Translations under genes and position numbers: made by a program
Notes under the pieces: model-generated
What the model was told of the DNA's origin: nothing
The model's input: the letters and a program-made list of their open reading frames with translations, nothing else
Database searches by the model: none
Origin: Deinococcus sp. HSC-46F16
Lineage (GTDB): Bacteria > Deinococcota > Deinococci > Deinococcales > Deinococcaceae
Length of the DNA stretch: 64,000 nt
Direction of reading: 5' to 3'
Assembly (NCBI RefSeq): GCF_024171495.1
Contig: NZ_JALJZW010000006.1
Location: 123,033-187,032 of the forward strand
Shown here: positions 1 to 11,221 of the stretch, piece by piece
Layout: each line of letters opens with the position of its first letter
Position numbering within the stretch: the stretch's first letter is position 1

Positions 1-2024
1 CCTTCCGCCCCCGCCCCCGGTTGCGCGGGATGGTGCGGGCACGGCCGCTGGGAGAGGTGCCGCCTGCCGCCCGCACGGTGACTGTGCTGCGGGCCTCGGC
101 TGAGCCGCCCCCTACCCTGACCCCGAAAGGTCGGGAGGCGTGGGCGTGGCTGGCCGAGCATGGCCCTCAGCCCACCCTGGCGGCGTGGGCCAGGGGCGCG
201 GGCGTGAGCGGAGGTGTGGTGAACGGCGTGCTGAACGCGGGCGGGGCGTTCTACGCGGCCGAACAGGCCCCCCCACCCCCCGCCTGGACCTGGCTCCACG
301 ACCACGGCCCGGTGGACTCGCTGAGTGCGTGGGCCTCCCTCGCCTCGGCGGACGGGGTGGGGCTGACTCCCACGGCGGCGGGCACCCTGGCCCTGCGCGG
401 CTGGGCCGACACGGTGCAGGAGGTCGCGCCGCCTCCCACGCTGGCCCCTCCCGTTCCGGCCCCCAGCCCCGCTGACCCCGACCGCCTCCCCGAGTCCGCC
501 GCGTGGCGGCTGCACGGCGGGCGTCCGGCCTCGCGCTTCCGCACGCTGGCACCCCGCATTGCTCGGTTGCTGGAGCAGGGGCGCGGGGTCCTCGTCCTCG
601 CGCCCGACCACGCCACCCTGCGCCGCGCCTGGGAGGGCCTCTCCGGGCTGGCCCAGGCGGCGGGCACGCGGGCCGTTCAGGTCAGCGGGGCGCTGACCCC
701 GGAGGAACGCGAGCACACCTGGCACCTGATCCGCACGGGGGCGGCCCGGCTGGTGGTCGGGAGTTACCTCGCCCTGGTCACCCCGCTGGACGACCCCGCG
801 CTGATCGTGGTGCTGGAGGAGGGCAGCGACGCCTACAAGCTCCAGTCCGGCTCGCGGGCCTTCGTCCCCGACGTGGCCGCGCGGGTGGCGACCTGTCACG
901 ACGTGGCCCTCGCGCTGGTCGGCGTGGCCCCCGCCGCCGAGAGCGTGCCCCTGCCCGGCGCGGTGCTGCCCCCGCCCCGGCTGCGGCTGCATGTGGTGGA
1001 TTATGCCAACCCGCCCGAACAGCCCGAACTGGGGCCGTTGTCGTCCGTTCACCTAACTCCCGGTGACCTGGGCTACCCCCTCAGTCACGACCTCGTGCGC
1101 CTCCTGCGGCAGGTGCAGGAGCGGGGACGGCAGGCGGCGCTGCTGGCGCCCCGGCGGGGCTACTCGGCCCTGCTGCGCTGCCCCTCGTGCGACCACACGC
1201 CGGGCTGCCGCAACTGCGACGTGCCGCTGCGCTTCCATCAGGGCACCCGGCAGCTCACCTGCCACCAGTGCGGCTACCACGAGCCCGTCCCCGACCGCTG
1301 CGACGAGTGCGGCGAACCCATGTGGAAGGCCCGTGGCCCCGGCACCGAGTGGATCGCCGCCGAGGTCGCCCGGCTGGTGCCCGGCCTGCCCGTCTACCGC
1401 TGCGACCGCGACCGTCAGGACGACCTCTCGGCCCTGCACGCGGGGGAGGGCGGCGTGGTCGTGGGCACCCAGCTCCTGCTGTCGGGCGAGGCGCCACCGA
1501 ATCTCGCCCTGATCGGGGTGACGCTGGCCGACACCTGGCTGAACGTCTCGGACTTCCGCGCCTCCGAGCGCTACCACCGCCTGCTGCGCCAGCTTGGGGA
1601 ATGGCACGTCACGCGCCCGCCCATGCTGGTGGTTCAGACCTTCCAGGCCCAGCATCCGGCCCTGCGCGTCCTGGTGGACGGCAAGGACGCCCTGGCCTAC
1701 CCTGCTGCCGAGGAGCGTGCCCGCCAGGCCCTGGGCTACCCGCCCCACGCCCGCCTCGCGCAGGTGGAGGTCGCCGCCCGCGAGGCCCGCCGCGCGAGGG
1801 AGGTCGCCGTCGAGGTCTTCGATGCCCTGCACGGCGCGGGGGCCACTGAGGGTGAGGTCCTGGGTCCTGCCCCCAGCCCGGTCGCCCGCCTGCGCGGGGT
1901 CTACCCCTACCACCTGCTGCTGCGGGCGCGGAACGACACCCGGCTCTCCGAACTGCTCGCCACACTGGACCGCCCCTGGCGGGCGCGGGTGCGGGTGGAC
2001 GTGAATCCGCGCGGGGGGCTGTAA
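1..2024 (+). CDS. priA: Primosomal protein N' (PriA), 5'-truncated by the window edge
   Basis: Replication-restart protein. The reading frame is open to the first base of the window, so the true start lies upstream; the TTG at 21 and ATG at 30 are merely the first possible starts inside. The visible part shows a degenerate N-terminal DNA-binding segment, a Cys-rich zinc domain in the middle (CPSC, CRNC, CHQC, CDEC pairs around residues 390-435 counted from position 21) and the C-terminal PriA domain. The Walker A GxGKT motif and the DEEH box of ordinary PriA are absent: the equivalent position reads VLEEGSDAYK. Loss of ATPase motifs is known for Deinococcus PriA, which binds DNA but does not unwind it. 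The identification is firm; only the 5' end is missing. Confidence 0.93.
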   Translation, partial: FRPRPRLRGMVRARPLGEVPPAARTVTVLRASAEPPPTLTPKGREAWAWLAEHGPQPTLAAWARGAGVSGGVVNGVLNAGGAFYAAEQAPPPPAWTWLHDHGPVDSLSAWASLASADGVGLTPTAAGTLALRGWADTVQEVAPPPTLAPPVPAPSPADPDRLPESAAWRLHGGRPASRFRTLAPRIARLLEQGRGVLVLAPDHATLRRAWEGLSGLAQAAGTRAVQVSGALTPEEREHTWHLIRTGAARLVVGSYLALVTPLDDPALIVVLEEGSDAYKLQSGSRAFVPDVAARVATCHDVALALVGVAPAAESVPLPGAVLPPPRLRLHVVDYANPPEQPELGPLSSVHLTPGDLGYPLSHDLVRLLRQVQERGRQAALLAPRRGYSALLRCPSCDHTPGCRNCDVPLRFHQGTRQLTCHQCGYHEPVPDRCDECGEPMWKARGPGTEWIAAEVARLVPGLPVYRCDRDRQDDLSALHAGEGGVVVGTQLLLSGEAPPNLALIGVTLADTWLNVSDFRASERYHRLLRQLGEWHVTRPPMLVVQTFQAQHPALRVLVDGKDALAYPAAEERARQALGYPPHARLAQVEVAAREARRAREVAVEVFDALHGAGATEGEVLGPAPSPVARLRGVYPYHLLLRARNDTRLSELLATLDRPWRARVRVDVNPRGGL

Positions 2025-2103
2025 CTGACGAGGCGGTCATACCCCCAACGGGGGTGCCCTCATGTGCGCCCCCTGGCTGAGAGAAGCCTGAGACACTGCC
2101 AGC

Positions 2104-3261
2104 GTGAGATCAAGAAGCCCACAGCGAGGCTCGTGGCGTCCACTCCTCCTGACGTTCGCACTGGCGCTGCCCGTGGTGTCGCCCCTTCCAGGTGCATCAG
2201 TGGCGCTGGCGGCGACCCAGGCCGAGCAGTCGGTGCAGGTGCAGGGACAGGCCCCCTTTACAGGCAACGTGGCGGCGGCGCGGCAGGCGGCCATCACTGA
2301 CGCGGTACGGGTTGCCATCGAGCAGGTGCTCGGTGCCTATATCAGCACATCGAGCACCCTGCGCAGCACCGACGAATTCGAGCAGTTCCAGCAGCGCCTG
2401 ATGAAGCGCTCGGATGGGTTCGGCCGGGTCACGCAGGTGCTGGCCGAGGGGCAGCAGGGGAGCCTCTACACCGTGACCGTCCGGGTGGTCGTGGCCCGCC
2501 CCAGCCTGGAGCAGGAACTCAAGGCCTTTCTCGCGCAAAAGGGCGACCCGCGCATCATCGTGGCGATTCCGGAGGTCATCTTGCGCCGCACCGTCCCCGA
2601 CCCCGCCGCCGAGACCGAAGTGCAGCGGGCACTCATCGCGGCGGGTTACCGGGTGGTGGACCTCAAGCAGACCGAGCACAACGCCCTGCGCGACGTGCTG
2701 CGCGGCGGCAGCCTGAGCGCTCAGGCGTTGGGTGACCTCGCCACCCGCTTCAAGGCCGACCTGCTGATCACCGGGGAAGCCTTCGCGGAGGAGTACGGCA
2801 CCGTGCTCTCGCAGCGGGCCTACACGTCCCGACTCGAACTCAAGATCGTGGACCTCGCCACCGGGCAAATCATCTTCAGCGACGCCTTCACGGGAACGGG
2901 CACAGCGCCCACCGACGCGGTGGCGGGCAAGGCGGCCCTCCAGAACGTTGCCAAGACGGCGGTGCCCGCACTGCCCGGTGCGCTGCTGGGCTGGCTCAGC
3001 GGCAGCGGCAAGGCCGCCGGGCGCACCTTCAGCGTGCGGCTGGTGGGGGTGCCGAGTTTCCGTGCCCTGAACGACACCCTGGCCTCGCTGCGGGCCACGG
3101 CCGGGGTGGCGGCGGCCCTGAACCGCCACTTCGACGCGGCGGGTGCCCAGGTGGAAGTCGAGTACAGCGGCTCCCCCGAGGATCTCGCCACCCTGCTCGA
3201 GGACCTCGGCCTGACCGTGACCGGCCTCAGCGCGGGCGAGATCACCGTTTCTTACCGCTGA
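2104..3261 (+). CDS. Secreted FlgT-like protein
   Basis: 385 residues from a GTG start. An N-terminal signal peptide (hydrophobic stretch about 12-36, ending ALAA) is followed by a segment (about 47-130) typical of FlgT N-terminal domains: ARQAAITDAVRVAIEQVLG, an acidic/aromatic stretch, then a beta-rich VTVRVVVA strand. A middle alpha/beta domain (about 150-270, with ADLLITGEA and LKIVDLATGQI) resembles CsgG/FlgT-M folds. Deinococcus has no flagella, so the flagellar label reflects the fold, not the function. The start fits a leaderless message: GACACT lies 6 nt before the GTG and no Shine-Dalgarno is seen. Two more secreted-protein genes follow at short distance, the third being CsgG-like, which suggests a shared cell-envelope task. 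Confidence 0.8.
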   Translation: MRSRSPQRGSWRPLLLTFALALPVVSPLPGASVALAATQAEQSVQVQGQAPFTGNVAAARQAAITDAVRVAIEQVLGAYISTSSTLRSTDEFEQFQQRLMKRSDGFGRVTQVLAEGQQGSLYTVTVRVVVARPSLEQELKAFLAQKGDPRIIVAIPEVILRRTVPDPAAETEVQRALIAAGYRVVDLKQTEHNALRDVLRGGSLSAQALGDLATRFKADLLITGEAFAEEYGTVLSQRAYTSRLELKIVDLATGQIIFSDAFTGTGTAPTDAVAGKAALQNVAKTAVPALPGALLGWLSGSGKAAGRTFSVRLVGVPSFRALNDTLASLRATAGVAAALNRHFDAAGAQVEVEYSGSPEDLATLLEDLGLTVTGLSAGEITVSYR

Positions 3262-3283
3262 ACCCCCAATCCAAGGAGGACCC

Positions 3284-3982
3284 ATGCAGAAATTCCTGAT
3301 AATCGCCGCCCTGTGCGCGGGGGCAGCGCTGGCCCAGGCGGCCGATACGCCCGTCACCCCCCAGCAGTTCGTGAACACCGAGGGGGTGCAGGCCGCCTAC
3401 ACCGTGCGGGGCGACCAGCTCAGCCCGGTGGACGCCCTAGCGCTGATGCGGCAGTGCACCCTGTCGGGGGCTTCCCCCGTGGATACCAACCGCGACGGGC
3501 GCAACGACACCCTGCGCGTGTACGGCTTCGGCATCGTGCCTGCGCAGGTGTATCAGGCGCGGGGGGTCACGGCCCTCGCTCCCGCCATGCAGAAAGCCGA
3601 ATTGCGGGCCAACGGCGCCGCCGCCGAGTTTTTCGGGGGCCTGCGCACGGCGGTCGCGCGGAGTCTGGACACCCAGGACACCACCGCCAGCGTCGTGGAC
3701 GGCGGCGACCTGAAGCTCTCCAATCTCGCGCTGGAAACGGTGCGCGCGAGCGTCCGCACGGGTGCCCAGGCCGTGCTGCGGGGCGGCCGGGTGACCGGAC
3801 ACCGTCTCGTCAGCCTGGGCACCCAGGGGCTGTGTGTGGTGGCCCGCTATGAGTTGCCGCTCGATCAGCGTTCCGCGGGGACCGCTTCCCCTGCCCCGCG
3901 CGGCGCGGCCCTGCCGGGTGGCCCGGTTCCGGCCAGCTCGGGCTTCCCCCTGCCCCCGCCCGGCACCAGCGGCGATTTCTGA
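3284..3982 (+). CDS. Secreted protein of unknown function
   Basis: 232 residues, 22 nt after the preceding FlgT-like gene and preceded by a strong AAGGAGG, so almost certainly co-transcribed. It has a clear signal peptide (residues 1-19, cleavage after AQA). The body is an alpha/beta segment with two cysteines (RQCTLSG near residue 57 and LCVVARYE near 187) that could form a disulfide. The last 35 residues are a Pro/Gly/Ala-rich tail. I do not recognise the family; its position between FlgT-like and CsgG-like genes suggests a periplasmic partner of those proteins. Confidence 0.78.
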   Translation: MQKFLIIAALCAGAALAQAADTPVTPQQFVNTEGVQAAYTVRGDQLSPVDALALMRQCTLSGASPVDTNRDGRNDTLRVYGFGIVPAQVYQARGVTALAPAMQKAELRANGAAAEFFGGLRTAVARSLDTQDTTASVVDGGDLKLSNLALETVRASVRTGAQAVLRGGRVTGHRLVSLGTQGLCVVARYELPLDQRSAGTASPAPRGAALPGGPVPASSGFPLPPPGTSGDF

Positions 3983-4025
3983 GCCTTTGTTCCTCCTGCC
4001 CCTTTCCCACTTCAAGGAGCCTTCC

Positions 4026-4676
4026 ATGACCCACCTGCGCCTGCTCGCCCTGACCCTCGCCCTCGCCGCGCCCGCCGCCGCCCAGACCACGGCCATCCCG
4101 GCAGCCCCGGCCACGCCCGCCCCGGTGACCGCCGCCCCCGCCCTGCCGCAGGGCCAGGTCAACATCGCCGTGGGAACTTTCCGCTGCAAGGCGTCCAAGT
4201 GCTCCTCCGACCTCGGGGACGGCATCTCCGACGCCCTGACGACCGCGCTGTTGAATACCGGCAAGTTCGCCGTCTACGAGCGCGAGAACACCGGGCAGCT
4301 CACCGAGGAAGCGTTCCTGAGCGGGGGCGCCGCCTTCGAGGGCGCGGACCTGCTGATCTTCGGTTCGATCACCCAGTACGAGCCGGAAGCGTCGGGGGGC
4401 GGCATCAATGTGCTGGGCTTCTCGCTGGGTCAGAAGAAAAGCACAATCGCCATGGACCTGCGGATTGTCGACGTGAAGACCCGCCGCATCATCGGCGGCA
4501 CCCAGGTCAAGGGCGAGGCGCAGGGCAACAGCTTCAGCATGAGCGGTCTGCTGCCGCTGAATCTGGGAGTTGGGGTCAAGTCCAGCCCGCAGATCGAGGC
4601 GGCTATCAGCACGATGCTGAATGACGCCGTGCAGCAACTGCTCCTCAAGGTGCCTGCGAGCTACTACCGCAACTGA
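4026..4676 (+). CDS. CsgG/HfaB-family secreted protein
   Basis: 216 residues from the ATG at 4026 (AAGGAG 7 nt upstream); a longer reading from 3834 would overlap the previous gene and has no signal peptide at its start. Signal peptide 1-20 (cleavage AAA-QT) and a Pro/Ala linker to about 42. Then a CsgG-type fold: IAVGTFRCKA, SDALTTALLNTGKFAVYERE, a predicted ADLLIFGSITQYE strand, LRIVDVKTRRIIGG, and a C-terminal amphipathic helix. A Cys pair (FRCKASKCSS) lies at about 55-60. CsgG proteins form curli export pores, but this protein is shorter than CsgG, has no lipobox Cys and no curli genes nearby, so a CsgG-like periplasmic role is the safe reading. Confidence 0.82.
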   Translation: MTHLRLLALTLALAAPAAAQTTAIPAAPATPAPVTAAPALPQGQVNIAVGTFRCKASKCSSDLGDGISDALTTALLNTGKFAVYERENTGQLTEEAFLSGGAAFEGADLLIFGSITQYEPEASGGGINVLGFSLGQKKSTIAMDLRIVDVKTRRIIGGTQVKGEAQGNSFSMSGLLPLNLGVGVKSSPQIEAAISTMLNDAVQQLLLKVPASYYRN

Positions 4677-4789
4677 GCGAAAAGGGGCATCGGGCCGGGA
4701 AGAGGTAGGGGATACTTCCCTCTCCCCCGGCCTGACCCTTTTCTTGACCTTTTCCTGGCCCCCTGTCCCGCTGGGCTAGACTGCCCCGC

Positions 4790-5524
<735 letters not shown>

Positions 5525-5536
5525 GCCCTCTGTCCC

Positions 5537-5572
5537 CCAAAAAAGACCCCCGCGCGTGGCGGGGTTTCTCTT
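5537..5572. terminator. Bidirectional terminator between convergent genes
   Basis: Stem CCCCGC (5548-5553) / GCGGGG (5559-5564) with an A-run on the left and TTTCTCTT on the right. It lies between the phosphoesterase gene and the membrane-protein gene read from the other strand, and can serve both. Confidence 0.75.
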
Positions 5573-5602
5573 GACGGAGCGGTCTGTGGCCGCGCTGCGG
5601 GG

Positions 5603-6388
5603 TCAGACCGGCAGCTCGCCTTTCTCCCGCATCGCCTCGCGCAGCTTGGTGGGCTCCAGCAGGCTCGCGCCCGCCCCGTAGCGGCGCTTCACGGCGCTCT
5701 GCACCAGCCACAAGGCCAATGCCACGCCCGCGAGGCTGATGATCAAGCCGGGCACCCGCATGATCGCGTTGACCTCGGCGACCTGCGCGTTGAAGGCGTC
5801 CGAGCCGAACTTGGCCGTCACGCGGGCGTAGTTCACGGCGCTGTTGACCACCCCGCCGATCAGGTCCACCACCGCAAAGGCCACCGTTGCCCCGACCAGC
5901 CCCCGGTGGACCACGGGGTCACGCATCGCCTGCTGGGTGGCGGCGCGTTCCTCCGGCTTCTCGCCCAGGCTGGCGGCGTCCAGAAACACCCGGAAGAGGG
6001 GCACCCGCGTCCCCGCGCTGATCAGGAAAAAGAGGCCGACGAGGTACGACCGCGCACTGTCTTTGATCGCGTACCAGAACCCGTCCACGTACCAGAAAGC
6101 CAGGGCTCCCGAGAAGATCGCTCCCGCCCCGCCGATCAGGGCCACCGGGCTGACATTGCGGTTCACGATCAGGTCGACGAGCACGTACACGACCGGAATC
6201 AGCGCCGCGATGACGTAGGCCTTGATGTTCCCCGCCATGTCCCCCCCCAGCAGGTCCGCCACACTGATGCCGCTGCCCAGGATATTCGGGCTGAGAATCA
6301 GGATCGGGATCAGCAGTGTGAAGACGAGGTCCCAGACGGTCTTGGGAACCCCGGTGCGCGGGCGGGCGGCGGGCGAGGGCGCGGTCAT
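5603..6388 (-). CDS. VC0807-like multi-pass membrane protein
   Basis: 261 residues from the ATG at 6388; an ATG at 6397 adds three residues. I prefer 6388 because GACAAT lies 7 nt upstream, matching the leaderless pattern seen across the window. About six hydrophobic segments, a motif DLxVNRNVSPVALI in the middle, WYVDGFWYA-like aromatic patches and a SARSYLVGLFFLIS helix are typical of the VC0807 family of small membrane proteins, whose function is unknown. The C-terminus is basic and cytoplasmic. It stands alone between two opposite or separate units. Confidence 0.78.
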   Translation of the reverse strand: MTAPSPAARPRTGVPKTVWDLVFTLLIPILILSPNILGSGISVADLLGGDMAGNIKAYVIAALIPVVYVLVDLIVNRNVSPVALIGGAGAIFSGALAFWYVDGFWYAIKDSARSYLVGLFFLISAGTRVPLFRVFLDAASLGEKPEERAATQQAMRDPVVHRGLVGATVAFAVVDLIGGVVNSAVNYARVTAKFGSDAFNAQVAEVNAIMRVPGLIISLAGVALALWLVQSAVKRRYGAGASLLEPTKLREAMREKGELPV

Positions 6389-6491
6389 GGGGGCCATTGT
6401 CTCATCTGGGGGTGAGTGGGGAGTCGTGAGGGGGAAGTGGAGCCTTCGGCAGAAGCTTCCGCCTGACCTCCACTTCCCACCCACAACTGAC

Positions 6492-7907
<1,416 letters not shown>

Positions 7908-8104
7908 ACGGCGGGCACTCTAGCAGCGCCCCCGCCACGCGATTGTCCCCCTGACTCAAGTTGACCCGGCTCAGGTTCGGCCGACTCCGGGAGGTGACCC
8001 CGGCATGAATCTTCCGCCAGCCTCCCCTCACGCACGTCCGGTCGCGGCTGCTTAGGGTGGGGAGGCAGCTCGGTCCCTTCCCCCCATTCCCCAGGAGGTA
8101 TCCC

Positions 8105-8530
8105 ATGTTCTTCCAGCAACGCGACCGCCACGAGCAGATGGCCCGCCTCGATCCCCGCGACACCAACATGGACGGGGTGGTCAGCCCGCAGGAGGCGGCG
8201 GCCTACATCCAGGACTACATGCAGCACGCCTCCCCCGAGGAGCGCCAGCAGATCATGCGCGAGTACTTCTCGCAGATGAGCCCGCAGGAGCGCCAGCAGA
8301 TGGGCGACGCGATGGTGCAGAGCCCCTACAGCCCGGTGCAGAATGTGCGCTACGACGACCCCGACGATATGGCCGACGCCTACACCCGCACTGCGCAGGC
8401 GCCCATGCAAGACGGCCGCAGCCCGCTCGAAGCCGCCTTCGGGCAGGGCGGGGCGCTCAGCAACCCGATGGTCAAGGCGGGGCTGGTCGGCCTCGCGGCG
8501 ATGATCGGCTCCAAGATGCTGCGCCGCTGA
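8105..8530 (+). CDS. Small protein with one EF-hand-like loop
   Basis: 141 residues from the ATG at 8105, preceded by CAGGAGG with good spacing; the in-frame GTG/ATG-type starts further upstream are less likely. Residues 17-30 read DPRDTNMDGVVSPQE, a fit to the D-x-N-x-D-G-x-x-S-x-x-E calcium-binding loop. Two glutamine-rich repeats follow (SPEERQQIMREYFSQMSP and QERQQMGDAMVQ). The C-terminal 25 residues are hydrophobic and end in basic residues, so membrane association is possible. Calcium binding is inferred from a single loop only. Confidence 0.75.
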   Translation: MFFQQRDRHEQMARLDPRDTNMDGVVSPQEAAAYIQDYMQHASPEERQQIMREYFSQMSPQERQQMGDAMVQSPYSPVQNVRYDDPDDMADAYTRTAQAPMQDGRSPLEAAFGQGGALSNPMVKAGLVGLAAMIGSKMLRR

Positions 8531-8550
8531 ACCCCGGACCCCTCCCCACG

Positions 8551-8580
8551 CCCCCGGCCCTCCCGCCGGGGGCGGTTTGA
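8551..8580 (+). terminator. Hairpin terminator
   Basis: Perfect 8-bp stem CCCCCGGC (8551-8558) / GCCGGGGG (8565-8572) 20 nt after the EF-hand-like gene, followed by a short CGGTTTG tract. The weak T-run lowers certainty. Confidence 0.6.
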
Positions 8581-8649
8581 TGTGGAGCGGTTCATGAAGG
8601 CTCCTGGGAAGTCAGCGGGCCGCTTCCGCCCGCTACAATCGCCCGCGAC

Positions 8650-9738
8650 ATGCCCCTTTCGTACCTCACGCGCATCGCGCAGACCCCCGCACCCACCTTC
8701 GACGAGGGGGAGCGGGCGGCGCTGATGGCCGGGCTGTGGGAGGATCTGGGCTACCGCACCGAGCGCGACGAGGTCGGCAACGTCCTGACCCGCCTGACCC
8801 CGCCCGGCAGCGAAGGGCGGCCCGCGCTGCTGCTCGCCGCGCACCTCGACACCGTCTTCCCCCGCGCCACCGACGTGACCGTGCGTGAGGAGGGGGGCAA
8901 GCTGATCGGCCCCGGCGTGGGCGACAACAGCGCCAGCCTCGCGGTGCTGACGGCCCTGCTGCGCGACCTGCGCGGGGGCGCGGGGGAAGGGCTGCGCCGC
9001 CCACTGTGGGTCGCCGCCAACGTCGCGGAGGAAGGCCTGGGGGACCTGCGCGGGGCCAAACACCTGATCGCCACGCACCGCGAGCGGCTGGGGGCCTTCA
9101 TCGCGGTGGATGGCTATCTGGGGGTCGCCGTGACCCGCGCGGTGGGAGTGCGGCGTTACCGGGCCACTTTCCTGGGACCGGGGGGGCATTCCTGGGGCGA
9201 TCAGGCGCCGAGTGCCCTGCACGCGCTGGGGATGGCGATTCACGACCTTTACGCCCTGCACCGCCCTGCCTCGCCGCGCACCACCCTGAACGTGGGGCTG
9301 GCCTCGGGCGGCACCAGCGTGAACTCCATCGCGGGGAGCGCCGAGTTGCTGCTCGACCTGCGCTCGCTGGACCCGGAGTTGCTGGGCGACCTCGACCGCC
9401 GCGCCCAGGGCGTGCTGCACGCGGCGGCCCGCGCGGTGGGCGTGAGCCTGCGGCTGGAGCGGGTGGGCGACCGCCCCGGCGGGGAACTGGGGTCCGCCCC
9501 CCTCCTCGACCTTGCCCGCGAGGCCGCCCGCGAGGGGCGCACCGAGTTGCGGCTGGCGTCGAGCAGCACCGACGCCAACGCCGCCGCCCCCCACGGCCTC
9601 CCGGCCATTGCCCTGGGGGTCTACCGGGGCGGCAACGCCCACCGCGAGGACGAGTGGGTGCAGGCCAGCAGCCTGGGGCCGGGGCTGCGCTTCCTGTCGC
9701 GGGTGGTGGCGCTCTACCAGCGGCGGCCGGTGGCCTGA
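8650..9738 (+). CDS. M20-family metallopeptidase
   Basis: 362 residues. The di-zinc ligands of the M20 family appear in order: AAHLDTVFP (His and the general-base Asp, near residue 64), GVGDNSASL (Asp near 95), AEEGLGDLRG (catalytic Glu pair near 125), a VDGYLG Asp in the 150s, and a C-terminal HREDEW His. The middle has the usual lid/dimerisation domain (GGHSWGDQAPSALHALG, TSVNSIAGSAELLLDLRS). Members cleave small peptides, N-acylated amino acids or carbamoyl compounds; the substrate here is unknown. A TACAAT box sits 10 nt before the ATG. Confidence 0.87.
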   Translation: MPLSYLTRIAQTPAPTFDEGERAALMAGLWEDLGYRTERDEVGNVLTRLTPPGSEGRPALLLAAHLDTVFPRATDVTVREEGGKLIGPGVGDNSASLAVLTALLRDLRGGAGEGLRRPLWVAANVAEEGLGDLRGAKHLIATHRERLGAFIAVDGYLGVAVTRAVGVRRYRATFLGPGGHSWGDQAPSALHALGMAIHDLYALHRPASPRTTLNVGLASGGTSVNSIAGSAELLLDLRSLDPELLGDLDRRAQGVLHAAARAVGVSLRLERVGDRPGGELGSAPLLDLAREAAREGRTELRLASSSTDANAAAPHGLPAIALGVYRGGNAHREDEWVQASSLGPGLRFLSRVVALYQRRPVA

Positions 9739-9740
9739 AG

Positions 9741-9767
9741 CGCCCCAAGTCCAAGCGGGGTTTTTTG
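9741..9767 (+). terminator. Probable terminator
   Basis: A short stem CCCC/GGGG followed by a six-T run directly after the M20 peptidase gene. The T-run is good but the stem is short. Confidence 0.45.
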
Positions 9768-9830
9768 TGACCTGCACGGCATTCCTGCCCCACCAACTTC
9801 CCATCTGTTCCAGGCAGAATGGGGGGACCC

Positions 9831-11165
9831 ATGAACGCCACCCTGCGCCGCGCTCCGGCTTCCGGCCTCTCGGCCCTCCGTGCCCTCACCGTGCTGGTGG
9901 CGGCCTCCCTCGCCGCGCCTGCGCTGCCGGGCACGGCGGCCCTCGCCCAGGCGGCCCCGCCTTCCCCCGCGCAACAGGCCTTCGACGAGGTCAACCGCCT
10001 GCTGCGGGAGGAATACGGCGGCCTCTCCACCGTGGACCGGGCGGCGCTCGGCCGCGAGTACCAGGCCCGGCTCGACGCGGTGTGTGCGCCGACGCCCCTC
10101 AACTGCGCGGTGGAAAAGGCCTACCCGGTGATCGAGGCGGAACTCACGGCGCTGGGGGACGAGCACAGCTTCTTCCAGACGCCCGAGGACTTCCAGGACT
10201 TTCTGGCGAGCGCAACGGGCGGCAACCGCCTGCAGTTCGGTGTCAAACTCGCCCGGCTCGACGGTGAAAACCGCGTGGTGCTGGAGGTCGTCCCCCAGAG
10301 CGCGGCGGAGGAAGCGGGCCTCCGGCGCGGCGACCTGCTGCGGACGCTGGAGGGCCGCCCCTACACCTACGCGGCCCTCCAGCAGGCCCGGCGCGAGGGC
10401 CGCGAGATCCGGCTGGGGGTCGAGCGCAGTGGGCAGCCCCTGACCCTGACCCTGCAGTCGCGCGAGAGCAGCACCCGCGACCTGCCCCGGCTGAGCTTCA
10501 CGGGGGCGGCGAACAACGTGGCGGTTCTACGGATTCCCACCTTCCTGTCGGGGGGCGGCATCGCGCAGCGCGTGCATGACCTCGTGCGAGAGGCCCGCGC
10601 GGGCGGGGCGACCGGCATGATCGTGGACCTGCGCGGCAATCCGGGCGGCAGCCTCGCGGAGTGCGACAGCGCCGTGAGCGCCTTTGTCCCGACCTTTGCG
10701 CGGGTGGCGCGGGGCGCCCAGGGCGAGAGCCGCACGGTGGTCAGCCGGGGCACCCGCCTGGAAAATGGCCGCAACGCGGGGGGGGTGCGCAGTCCGCAAC
10801 TGTGGACCGGGCCGCTCGCGGTGCTGGTCGACCGCGGCAGCGCCTCGTGCAGTGAGTTCTTCGCCTTCGAGATTCAGCACGCCGGGCGCGGCCCGGTGAT
10901 CGGCGAAACCACGGCGGGCGTGGGCAACACCGCCACCCGCGTCTTCCCGGTGGGTGAGGACGCCGCCCTGCAACTCACCATCCTGAACTACGCCAAGCCC
11001 GGCGGTGACGCCTACCCCGACCGCGTGAAGCCCGACCAGCCGCGCGAGCAGACCGAGGAGGACGTGCGCCTGCTCACGCGTGGGCAGGACACCCTGCTCG
11101 CCGCCGGAGTGCAAGCTCTGGTGACGGCCCCGCCCCTGACCCTGGACCCCCAGACGGCCCGCTGA
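9831..11165 (+). CDS. Secreted S41-family (C-terminal processing) peptidase
   Basis: 444 residues from the ATG at 9831, which has GGGGGG just upstream. Signal peptide about 1-38 (ends ALAQA), then a helical N-terminal region, a PDZ domain (about 130-205, containing GLRRGDLLRTLEG) and the S41 protease core: IVDLRGNPGGSL near 265, then GSASCSEFFAFE near 340 with the nucleophilic Ser. The expected general-base Lys about 25 residues later is not evident in the usual context (GETTAGVGNT follows), so activity is not certain. It would act in the periplasm on C-termini of envelope proteins. Confidence 0.85.
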   Translation: MNATLRRAPASGLSALRALTVLVAASLAAPALPGTAALAQAAPPSPAQQAFDEVNRLLREEYGGLSTVDRAALGREYQARLDAVCAPTPLNCAVEKAYPVIEAELTALGDEHSFFQTPEDFQDFLASATGGNRLQFGVKLARLDGENRVVLEVVPQSAAEEAGLRRGDLLRTLEGRPYTYAALQQARREGREIRLGVERSGQPLTLTLQSRESSTRDLPRLSFTGAANNVAVLRIPTFLSGGGIAQRVHDLVREARAGGATGMIVDLRGNPGGSLAECDSAVSAFVPTFARVARGAQGESRTVVSRGTRLENGRNAGGVRSPQLWTGPLAVLVDRGSASCSEFFAFEIQHAGRGPVIGETTAGVGNTATRVFPVGEDAALQLTILNYAKPGGDAYPDRVKPDQPREQTEEDVRLLTRGQDTLLAAGVQALVTAPPLTLDPQTAR

Positions 11166-11181
11166 ATCTCAGCCCCGCCCC

Positions 11182-11221
11182 GGCCCTCCCACCCGGTTCA
11201 CAGCCGACGGGAGGGCCTTCC
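11182..11221. terminator. Hairpin at the convergent 3' ends
   Basis: Perfect 9-bp stem GGCCCTCCC (11182-11190) / GGGAGGGCC (11209-11217) between the S41 peptidase and the convergent small membrane protein; the right arm overlaps the latter's last codons. The T-tract is poor. Confidence 0.5.

Noticed and set aside
7908..8104. Possible cobalamin riboswitch upstream of the CbiX-type gene
   Set aside because: No B12-box-like sequence or matching pairing is visible on the minus strand; the gap contains only the two promoters.
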